Shown here: positions 1 through 9,383 of the stretch, one piece after another
Layout: every line of letters begins with the position of its first letter
Position numbering within the stretch: the first letter of the stretch is position 1
NCBI GenBank assembly: GCA_029531795.1
Contig: JAPEIS010000008.1
Span: 620,001-684,000 of the forward strand
Reading direction: 5' to 3'
DNA from: Sclerotinia nivalis
Taxonomy: Eukaryota > Ascomycota > Leotiomycetes > Helotiales > Sclerotiniaceae
Length of the DNA: 64,000 nt
Notes under the pieces: generated by a model
Databases searched by the model: none
What the model saw: the letters and a program-made list of their open reading frames with translations, nothing else
Told to the model about the DNA's origin: nothing
Position numbers and translations under genes: made by a program

Positions 1-3000
1 CTGACTCAGAGTCAATTGGCCTACGTTTCACTCTCTGACGCATCCTCAACCAAGCTTGATAACATCATCGACCTCATTGCGTACAAAAAGCCCACACTCA
101 AAGTCCTCGAGATCAACCTTAACTACATCAATAACTCGAGTTTGTGGTTTGAAGGCAAGGATGTAGCAGCCAGAGCGGCTTATGCTCAGTATGACTTTGC
201 TTCCTCTAATGCCAAGAATCTGGTTAGCGTTCAGACGGCCAATGAATCCAAGAGAAACACTGCATTCCACCTTATTGACACAAGCAAAGAAGCTCTAGGC
301 CTTCCGGTCACCGAATCAACCTACGACCTCGCCATCGTCAAAGGACCCGAAAAGAACCCCATCATGGAAGAAGTGATCAAGAATCTATCGTCAATCCTCA
401 ATTATGATGCCTTCACTCTCTTCGTTGGCCTCGAGTCTACTTCTAACAAATTTACTGCACTTGATAATGACCTGGAATCTTCTTCACCCGAAGTTCCTGG
501 GACACCTTCCGAGTCCTCGTCAGAATCTCAATATACCGATACCGCCATTACTTCGCTGAGTACAACACCTTTGGAGATCAAGCCATTTGAGAAATACTTC
601 AAGACGAATGGCGTTTTCGAATCCGTCAAAGAAATCACTACAACGCTCGGCAGTAGCAGCCCATCATTCCTATGCAACAACAGCGTAGATACCAAGACTG
701 AAGGAACACTCATTGTAGCCGTGTTTGATAAGAACGCATCTGGTCTCGATTCCTCCGTAGAATCCACGCTTCAGGCATCGGGATGGACTATTAGCTCTGC
801 ACCAATTGAAGAAGTCACAGCGGACAAAGATTCGATTGTCTTGATCGTAGACGAACTTTCAAAACCTGTGCTAACCCAGATTTCGGAGAAGCAATGGGAC
901 ACTTTGAAACAACTTATAGGCACAGGTACACAGATTGTTTGGGTTACCAAAGGCGCGCAAACCACTCAGATCACCAATCCAGACGATGCAATGGTAGAGG
1001 GTCTATTTCGTGTGATCAGACGTGAAGATCCTCTCGCCAAACTGGTGACTTTAGATGTCCAAGCCGCCACAGGTCCAGCAACTAGCTGGGCTATTGACCA
1101 GGTGCTTCGCAAGCTGCCCGTCAGCACCGAGACCGAATATGCAGAGCGCGACGGGATCCTACTCATTCAAAGAATTGTACCAGATATTAAAGTCAATGAG
1201 TTCAAGGCCGCTGAAAGCGGAAAAGGCTTGGAGCCCGTTTCTAAAGGTCTTCATGCAACCGAAGCACAGGTGCGAATACAGGCCGAGAAGATCGGTACAC
1301 TGCAAAGCTTGACATGGTGTGAGACCGCTATTGGCGAGGTGCCGATTGAACCAGGAATGGTCGAGATCGAGGTGATGGCTGTGGGTGTCAATTTTAAGGT
1401 AAGTGAAAATCAGAGTCCACGGACTCTTGAATAGCGGAGACCTCAAATTGGAAGTGCTGAGTGCTGACTAAATTGCAAAGGATGTCGCCACAACGATGGG
1501 CATCGTGCCCGAGAACGAGTACACGATCGGATGCGAGTGTTCCGGTTACATCAAGCGTATTGCACCGGGCATTTCCAAATTCAAGATCGGTGACCGTGTT
1601 GCTTGTATGAGAAGTGGAACCTATGTGAACCGCGTTCAATGTCCATATGAGCGTGTGCACGTCATTCCAGACTCAATGAGCTACAAGGATGCAGCAACTA
1701 TCCCTTTAGTCTATTTGACCGCCATCTACTCTTTGTACCATCTTGGAAATTTGAGAGAGGGCCAGTCGGTCCTTATCCACTCGGCAGCTGGTGGTGTCGG
1801 CATTGCTGCGATCCAACTTGCTCAATACAAGAAGGCGGACGTGAGTTTCACATCAAGATAAATGATATGAGAGAGACCAGACTAACATCGCAACACGCAG
1901 ATTTTTGTCACTGTTGGTACTGATGACAAACGCGAATTCCTTGCAAAAAACTTCGGCATCCCTGAAAACCGCATGTTCAATTCTCGCAACGGAAAATTCG
2001 CCGAACAAATTCGAAAAGAGACAAATGGTCGTGGTGTGGACATCATCCTCAATTCCTTGATTGGCGAGCTGTTGGATGAGTCGTGGAGGCTCACTGCCGA
2101 TGGTGGTATTATGATTGAGATTGGCAAGAGGGATATTGTCGATCGAAATACTTTGGCTATGGAGCCATTCGACAGAAACTGCTCGTTCCGTGCTGTGGAT
2201 CTCTCGTATGTCAAGGAGATCAGTAACGCAACAATCGGAAAGTTAGTTTATTCTCTTTTTTGATTTCTGCTGTTTGTTGATATTATCATTGCTGGTATGC
2301 TAATTTTAATTATAGATGGATGGACGAGATTTTCAAGCTAGTTGAGGTTGGTCATGTCGGGCCTATCCATCCCATTAGTGTATACGGCTTTGACAAGGTA
2401 GTTGAAGCTTTGTCCTACATGCGTCGTGGGCAGCATATTGGTAAGATCGTTATCTCTAGTGGAGACAAGGAGGATGTGCAGTTACCTATCAGGCCGGCAA
2501 TTTCTATACTCCAGTTGAAAGCGGATGCTTCGTATCTCATAGTCGGAGGTCTTAAGGGACTTTGCGGAAGTGTTGCTGTCCATTTGGCTTGCCATGGAGC
2601 CCGACACATCATTGTAATGAGCAGAAGCGGTATCGAAGATGACGCGTCGGCTAGAATCATTCAAAATTGCGCGGCATATGGATGCACAGTATCCGAAGCC
2701 AAAGGTGACGCTGGTGACTTGGAATTTGTGCGTAGTATCTTCAATACTGCCACTCCTAAGATAGCTGGTTTGATCCAGGGAGCTATGGTTCTAAGAGTGA
2801 GTTTCCCCAAGAAGAGTAATCGTGTTTGTTGGCGTTATGCTTATATAAAATGCAGGACAAACCATACGAGACAATGACACACGACGACTACCACACTGCC
2901 ATTCACGCCAAGGTTGCTGGTACCTGGAATCTCCACAACGCAGCGCTGGAGGAGAAGGAGCCACTGGACTTCTTCACCGCACTCTCCAGCATCTCAGGAG

Positions 3001-3701
3001 TTGTCGGGAACAAAGGCCAAGCCAACTATGCTGCTGCCAACACCTTCCTCGACGCTTTCGCTAGCTATCGCCAAGCACTGGGGCTCTGTGCCAACACCGT
3101 CGACCTAGGAGCCATCGAAGACGTTGGGTATGTCGCGGAGCAAGGTGGAGCCCTCGAGGCACGCTTTGACAAACGCCAATGGACACCGATCAACGAAGGT
3201 GTATTGCGAAAATTGATAAATTACTCTATCTTCCAGCAAGATAACAAAGCGCTTAACGCCGCCAGCAGCGCCCAGTTGATCACCGGCTTAGCTTACCCGC
3301 TCACGGCGGATGGATCCGACCTTGCTGAAGAGCCACGCTTCAGTTATCTTTTCAACAGCCATGGCGGCGATGGTGCAAGCGGTGACTCTGATGGCGGCAA
3401 TGATCTTGCCGACCAAGCAATCAAGGCATTCCGTATGATGCATGCATCTGGAGCTGATTTAAGTGCGTTGAGCAAGGCGTCGATCGGTCTACTGCAGACA
3501 CAAATCACCAAAATCCTGCGTTTGGAAACAGAGTTGGAGCCAGGTAAACCGCTCATGGCATACGGTCTTGACTCGTTGTCGGCTGTTGAGCTACGAGGTT
3601 GGGTACGACATAAGTTGGGTGCAGAGTTGAGTACTCTCGATATTACTAACGCGAGCTCTCTCATTGCTTTGTGCGATAAACTCGTGTCGAAACTGTCATA
3701 A
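1..3701 (+). CDS. Highly reducing polyketide synthase, C-terminal part (5' end outside the window)
   Basis: Exons 1-1398, 1481-1840, 1901-2241, 2316-2796 and 2856-3701 join in one frame (about 1,141 visible residues); the frame is open at base 1 with no start. Order seen: a C-methyltransferase-like remnant (residues 1-150) whose SAM-binding glycine loop is missing; a linker and structural region; an enoyl reductase starting near 432, with VNFKD spanning intron 1 and the NADPH motif HSAAGGVGIAAIQLAQ; a ketoreductase with GGLKGLCG near 776, LSSISG and YAAANTFLD; and an acyl carrier domain with GLDSLSAVEL, phosphopantetheine serine near 1100. No thioesterase or reductive release domain follows, so release is by another route. 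In the known family the enzyme builds and fully reduces a polyketide chain. Downstream genes fit tailoring. The product cannot be named from this part. Confidence 0.95.
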
Positions 3702-4079
3702 GGATTTTGGAATGTAAATAGTTCAATAGTAAATGGTATTCAATTTGTTTGATAAAGCAGAGACAATAAAGCTCGTTGTGAAGAATGAAGTAGTAGGGAA
3801 ACATCGATTACTTACAGACGGGCATACTCATGAAAACAGAGGCATAGGTTGAGAAATAAATGCATAACGAAGCTTTGTAAAATGGTGGCTTCGAGAATCT
3901 TGGCGAGAATCCTAAACAACTCGAACACGAACACGTGTCAACATCAATATCAACATTAATATAAAGTAGTACTACTCTGTATCAACACCAAATCTATGGA
4001 ATGCCACGTAAACACTTGCGAAAATATCTACAATGCAAAACTTTTCATTAACCTGATACTTGCAGCGTTTAATACACAC
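3702..4079. other. Convergent 3' intergenic region
   Basis: This 378-bp gap lies between the stop codons of the synthase and the minus-strand FAD oxidase. It should hold both polyadenylation regions. I see AT-rich sequence and no ORF or repeat. Confidence 0.7.
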
Positions 4080-5740
4080 TCAAATCTCCACTTCCGAAAT
4101 CTTGAATCCTCCTGGACATAGCTTCTGAAATACTTCCTCAGCATCATATTTGGCCGCCACATCCTTCATCTTTTGAACATTCTCGATACCGTAACTTGCT
4201 AACGGGTTCTGGCTCGGATCAGCGTAATTCATGAATATCCAATCGAGCTTCCCATCAATCGTCGCTGCAAATTCCTGAACACCTCGAAGCCAAGCCTTGG
4301 CTTTTGGATATACAAAAGTCTCCTGTTCTTCTGTCTTCACCATGATTACAATGGTGAAGAGAAGGCCATTTTCACTTTGTCGCTCGACTCCCATAATATT
4401 TCCACCAGCCTCTGCCGATCTCTGGCCTATAATCTTGGACAGCGGCTGGAACAAGCATTGAGTGATAAAGTTGCCATCTGGTATGAAGCTCTTGATTTCT
4501 TCCACTAATCTGTCGTGTAGTTCTGAGGCTTTAGCGACAATGCGCGTGTCGTTCTTGAAACATGCTGTTAAGAAGGTGTCACTATTTCAAAAGAACATAG
4601 TTACCATCATATTCTCACACATATGAAATAAGTCTGATTACTCGATAATAGGGGCTTACTAATAGCCTAAAGGTGCAACAGCATAGGCATTTACTACATC
4701 CGACACAGAGGTCATTTGGCACGTTGTGTTAATCGATGGCAGCGCTAGCCATTTCTCATATGCGGGAGCATTCTCGATACCCGCAGTCTGCACATAACCT
4801 GTAACGACGAGGGTATCCTTGAACTCAGGCTGTTTTGCATTAAAATGTTGCTTTAAGGTGCCGGATGCTGGCTGTGAAATCATCTTGGGAAGAAATAAAA
4901 CATCTAACTTACTGCACACAGTTAGCCAGTATTATCAAAATAGCCTGTGACATGCATACCCACATAGGTAAAGAAACATAGAAGATTGCTATCCAAGTCT
5001 TTGGGTATGTTATCAGTGAAATCCACGAGCGCTTCAATAGCACCCGGAATAACTTGCTTGGGGAAATAGGTTAAACCAGCCCAAACTTCATCGCATTTGA
5101 AGGCCTTCATCTTGAAATTGGTAACAATTCCGAAATTGTTCATGCCGCCCTTCAAAGCTCGGAACAAGTCGTCAAAATTATTGGCATCGGCTGTGACAAT
5201 TCCGCCGCTTGCCAAAACTACTTCATAAGCAATAGCATCATCGCAAGCAAAACCCCGACGAGCTGTGAAGAATGTCTTGCCACCGCCGAGAAGAAGGCCT
5301 GCTACACCAACGTTGCCATCTCTACCGCCGGCTACGACACGTCCATGCTTCTTCAATTCCGCATAAACTGGACCCCATCGTCCCCCTGGACCAATGTCGA
5401 CAGTTTCAGTGGCTGCATCATATTTTGTCCAATCCAGCAAACCGAGGTCAATAGTAACACCACCCTCGATATTATTTCCTCCGGCGTATTGAGTATGACC
5501 ACCACTTCGAACTGCAAACTTCTCGCTTGTTGCCACAAGAGTCTGAATGATTAAAGAGACCTCTTCAGCAGATCTTGGGCGCACAATACAGGCAGGCTTA
5601 AGCTTAGCGGTATTGGACCAGTAGCTTTCCTGACGGACCGTATAACTCGCATCAGCCGGGACTAGAATTTGTGCTTCGAGGCCCACTTTGATCAAGAGTT
5701 CGGCTTGAGGGCATGTGGGCTTGGGAAAAATATCTGCCAT
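4080..5740 (-). CDS. FAD-linked oxidoreductase, histidyl-flavin type (6-hydroxynicotine oxidase-like)
   Basis: Minus-strand exons 4964-5740, 4660-4829 and 4581-4080 give 482 residues, a normal family length. The FAD-binding type-4 domain shows VRSGGH with His82, the usual 8-alpha-histidyl FAD attachment site. The place where bicovalent relatives carry cysteine reads DGNVGVAG, so the flavin is probably held by histidine alone. The C-terminus has the family pattern NYADPSQNP and FQKLCPGG. Intron 1 (4830-4963) was placed because it restores the conserved junction FFTY-PEFKD; intron 2 is 4582-4659. No signal peptide is visible, so the enzyme is probably intracellular. Such enzymes oxidise alcohols or C-N bonds or close rings in fungal metabolite pathways. 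Its place beside the synthase suggests tailoring; the substrate is unknown. Confidence 0.9.
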
Positions 5741-5957
5741 TGCGAATTATTTTACGTCGAGGTGAAGAATCGGATAATAGCTGAATTTATAAATGATAAG
5801 CTGAAATTGCTTTGCAAAAATTGAAGAATCATCAGCGTTTTGCAGAGTTTGGAGCACAATAATGCCAAGAACTATCACCTACGCTGTCGAAAAGAACGTT
5901 TGAAGGCGCTGTTCAGAATCTGCCAGAAGGAAATTTAGGTATTTGATAGAGTTGTTC
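5741..5957. promoter_or_regulatory. Upstream region of the FAD oxidase
   Basis: About 220 bp separate the minus-strand start codon from the first inverted-repeat element. It must hold the oxidase promoter unless that extends into the element. No motif is assigned. Confidence 0.4.
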
Positions 5958-5959
5958 TA

Positions 5960-6517
5960 ATTGTGGGTGGCTCCACTTTAAGCTGTGATTCGAGGCAAGC
6001 TCGCGCTATAGTGGGCGAATGAAGAATTACGTCCGCAAAGAGTTATGCTTATATAAAAAGACGAGAAAAAGTATGTGTAATAATTGCTAATCATCAATAT
6101 TATCAGAAACCTGAAAACCATTGTTCTCATCTTCTTGTAAATCAATAACATCAGCATTTTCTTTGAACTGATCAAGTATATCCTACTTAGTTATATTGAT
6201 ACTTTTTACCCTCTTATATAATCATATCACCTCAATTTTATTAATTTGGTCGATTTTATAAAGGGTTTTCAAAAAGTTTACTATTAGCTTAAATAATTCG
6301 TTTAGAATAAGTATTTTTGCCTTTTTAAATACTCTAATCTGTCTATTTTCAGCTTGTTGAAGCTTTCTAATATCTACTTCTTTTTATTTCAACTCTTTCT
6401 TCACATTATTTAGCTTGTCAATTAAAGCGTAACTCTTCGTGCGGACGTAATTCTTCGTTCGCCTACTATAGTATTAACTTAAGCTGATAAATGCGATATA
6501 GTGGGGCCATCCACAAT
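5960..6517. mobile_element. Outer MITE-like element with TA flanks (558 bp)
   Basis: The left end ATTGTGGGTGGCTCCACT and the right end AGTGGGGCCATCCACAAT are inverted repeats differing at two positions, and each is flanked by TA (5958-5959 and 6518-6519). TA duplication with short inverted ends is typical of Tc1/mariner/pogo-type non-autonomous elements. No transposase is inside. A second, longer inverted-repeat pair lies within it. Confidence 0.6.
6009..6468. mobile_element. Inner MITE-like element with about 45-bp inverted ends (460 bp)
   Basis: The left end TAGTGGGCGAATGAAGAATT, running on through ACGTCCGCA, is mirrored at 6424-6468. The ends are flanked by TA at 6007-6008 and 6469-6470. 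The core is AT-rich and non-coding. The size, long inverted ends and TA duplication indicate a mariner-type MITE nested in the outer element. Confidence 0.7.
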
Positions 6518-7216
6518 TATTATGTATTAAAAGATCGATAGCTCGACTGCTGCCTATGTTTTCCCCATGCCTGCTACTGTATACTAATAATCTGCCGTTT
6601 TCAAAAGAGCTTTTTGGTCTATTACTGGAATCTAGAACTTATTGTTTCAAATTGCTTACTTGTTACTAACCAAGTTATAACTATGCGATATACAAGATAA
6701 GAATAAGCATGTAATATAATCTGCTTACTATATAAGCATGCGATATAAGCATACAAATTACGAATAAGCATTCATTGTAATCTTCGATTCCATTTTTCTT
6801 CTTCTCGCTTATGAAATTGTGATTCGGCAACGACTACTATACTGCATTAATTTTTGTAACAGGTCTCATGGAATAGCACCAAGAATTCGCGTCTCTTGCT
6901 AAAAAAGAATTTGGCGCCCAATTTATGAGTAACTTTACGATTCTCTCAATATTCGGTTTTTTCTCGAAAATTAAAATTTGAAGAACAGTTTTGTAAGATT
7001 GCCAGGCAATTCTATCGAGTCCTGATAAGATTGAAATTGGGTTGAAATTAGCGATCATAAAGTAGCAGAAAAATTATCAACTTCTGTTGGCCGTTATGGC
7101 TGAAAGAAAGGGATATCCATTTGGTTATAAGGAGTCGATGTTTTGTGTAAGGGTCTCACATTTAACATAATATGAAGCTTAGAACTGTCTCATGAATCCG
7201 ATTTCGCTTTCAATTC
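6518..7216. other. AT-rich intergenic region
   Basis: There is no gene with family support here. Short repeats of AAGCATG/CGATATA type occur at 6700-6770. The single minus-strand frame at 6837-7058 has no recognisable domain. Confidence 0.5.
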
Positions 7217-7397
7217 TGTGACGATTCGTCACGGATTAGGGTCACATGTCAATTATTTGATCACGAGACGCTCTTCCCAAATATTCGCTTAACGAATATT
7301 TGAGCAAGAGCTCACTTCTCTTCTTCCTCTTCTTCTTCTACCTTCTTTAGTTGTAGATTCTAAGAATTAAGTGACGCATTTAAGCCAGCTCGTCACA
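7217..7397. mobile_element. 181-bp LTR-like insertion with AATTC target duplication
   Basis: The element begins TGTGACGA and ends TCGTCACA, exact 8-bp inverted ends with the TG..CA termini of LTRs. AATTC is duplicated at 7212-7216 and 7398-7402. It has no coding capacity and holds a long hairpin at 7271-7310. It ends 41 bp before the acyltransferase start, so it forms the core promoter or leader of that gene. It is best read as a solo LTR or TRIM-like element. Confidence 0.7.
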
Positions 7398-7438
7398 AAT
7401 TCCTTCGCTTCTGTCCTGGTAATTCCAATCTAATTTGA

Positions 7439-8989
7439 ATGTATAGAAAACCATCAGAGCAAATCATACCGCTTACCAGCCACGCCGACATTAACAAAAT
7501 GCCACACCGTCTACAATCGACGATGCCACTCGGCCTTTTTGCGCCCCCTATCATAGATACTTACACTGAGTTCAGTCCGTTGGACGAGATCATGCCGCCA
7601 TTATACTATGCAGCTATCCTAGCCTTCGGATCCCAGTCAACAGACAAAAACAACGATTTCGTCTTTTCCATTCTCAAAACAGGCCTTTCAAAGCTTGCCG
7701 AGCTGTATCCCCTTTTGACTAGCGAGTTCGCACGAGATGTTTCCAACCATCTTATACTTGAACAGTCTATATCTCCGGATGAGATTGCATTGGTTCGGAA
7801 AGACTTGACTCAATTCGGTTCAGAATGGATTGGCTCATATCAGAAACTAAAGACATCTGGTATGACCGGACTCGATGCCAAAATACTGGCTCCGATTGTC
7901 GCAGGTATTGGAACTACACGCAAATTGATATCTGCCCAAGTCACTTTCATTCCTGGTGGGATGCTTCTCTCAATGTGTTTCACACATCTCTTATTCGATG
8001 GCCAGAGTGCTGCTTTGATCATCGGATTATGGGCCAATCTTTGCCGAGAACTACAGCAAAACCCCGCTGTTGCTAAGATTCGAGAAGAAAGCGTCAAGCC
8101 AGGAGAGAATCCAGTTGTTGCTCTGGCCAAGAAGTTAAAACTGAATTATGAGGAATTGAAAGGGCGACCTGAGCTATGGGAGGTGCTTGGTCTAGATTGG
8201 AAGAAAAGTGGAAATTTGCAAGCGGAAGCATTTTTTGAAATGCCACTTGTTATACCAGCAGCTGCAGAAAGTCCGCTAAGTCCAGGCTCATCACAACTCG
8301 TCTCGATGATATTCTCGTTCTCGAAAAGCGCTCTTGAATCGTTAAAAACAACTGCGACGACACCCGCTGCAGAAGATTCCCGAATATCTACGCATGACGC
8401 TCTTGTAGCATTTCTATGGCGACATATACTTCGCGCAAGATTGAACTCGAACGACAAAATCCCTCAAGACAAAAAATCCATGTTAGCTGTTGCTGTCAAC
8501 GGACGCAAAGAACTCTCCATCCCGGAAAGCCACATCGGAAACGTGATATTCGAAAGCATTTCCTCCTACTCTATTCGCGATGTACTCTCAGGCCAAGCAA
8601 GTCTCGCACAATTAGCAAAAACCATTCGCCAAAACCTCAATAAGAACAAGAAATTATTCCTTGAAGGCGTCGCTTGCGCCTCTAGCATCCCAAATCAAGC
8701 ACTTTCTACTCTCCGATATTTGATCGACGACTTCGTTAGCCAGGATATACTTACGACTTCCTGGGTAAAAATGCCATATTACTCGATGGAATGGGGTCCA
8801 GCATTTTCTGACAATGGGGGGTATATCGATTTTTTTCGAATGCCTGAGGGACAATTCCCGGGTGGGAATTGCATCTTTCCCAGGAAAAGAAATGGAGATG
8901 TTGAGGTGGTTTTGAACATGAAAGAAGAGCAGATGAGGAGGCTGATATCTGATAAGGAATTCTTGGAAATGGCGAGTTTGGTAGCGTGA
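7439..8989 (+). CDS. BAHD-like acyltransferase (trichothecene 3-O-acetyltransferase-like)
   Basis: This intact, intronless gene encodes 516 residues, a normal length for the family. The catalytic HxxxD motif is HLLFD (His183-Asp187), and the C-terminal structural motif equivalent to DFGWG reads SMEWGPAF near 450. Family members move acyl groups from acyl-CoA to hydroxyl or amine groups, here presumably to a polyketide product. No signal peptide or membrane segment is seen, so it is likely cytosolic. It lies between two oxidases and is transcribed in the same direction as the synthase. A later ATG at residue 21 could also be used. An LTR-like insert lies directly upstream and may control transcription. 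The acyl donor and substrate cannot be told from sequence. Confidence 0.88.
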   Translation: MYRKPSEQIIPLTSHADINKMPHRLQSTMPLGLFAPPIIDTYTEFSPLDEIMPPLYYAAILAFGSQSTDKNNDFVFSILKTGLSKLAELYPLLTSEFARDVSNHLILEQSISPDEIALVRKDLTQFGSEWIGSYQKLKTSGMTGLDAKILAPIVAGIGTTRKLISAQVTFIPGGMLLSMCFTHLLFDGQSAALIIGLWANLCRELQQNPAVAKIREESVKPGENPVVALAKKLKLNYEELKGRPELWEVLGLDWKKSGNLQAEAFFEMPLVIPAAAESPLSPGSSQLVSMIFSFSKSALESLKTTATTPAAEDSRISTHDALVAFLWRHILRARLNSNDKIPQDKKSMLAVAVNGRKELSIPESHIGNVIFESISSYSIRDVLSGQASLAQLAKTIRQNLNKNKKLFLEGVACASSIPNQALSTLRYLIDDFVSQDILTTSWVKMPYYSMEWGPAFSDNGGYIDFFRMPEGQFPGGNCIFPRKRNGDVEVVLNMKEEQMRRLISDKEFLEMASLVA

Positions 8990-9383
8990 TTACTTTAAGC
9001 CTACAAATATATTAAAAATCTACCTCCTTTTCAATATAATTGAGAATCTGAATACCACTTTTACAACTCATACCTTCTTCGCGAAACATTCACCCTTTTT
9101 CAATTCCAGCTAGAGTTGCGGGTGCCAGAGAGTTGCCCAAGTCGACTCTCCCAATTTAAAATCAAACCCAACTCTCAATTTAAACACTCGAGGTAACAAA
9201 ATCTGACTCCAGTTGATATTCTTTTAATTCTATCCCACCCAAGTCCAACTCTCCAACTCGCCAACTCAAGGACTTCTAAGAACTCTGACTCGCAACTCCA
9301 AAGAATCCTTAGCAACCGACTTTGACTCTGACTTTGACCCACCGCTCGAGCAATTCTAATTCTAGCCCAAAATCATTTATGAG
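8990..9383. repeat. Convergent 3' intergenic region with CAACTC/GACTCT repeats
   Basis: From about 9110 to 9340, short CAACTC, AACTCT and GACTCT words recur many times on the plus strand (degenerate low-complexity repeat). No ORF is present. The region separates two convergent 3' ends. Confidence 0.5.
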
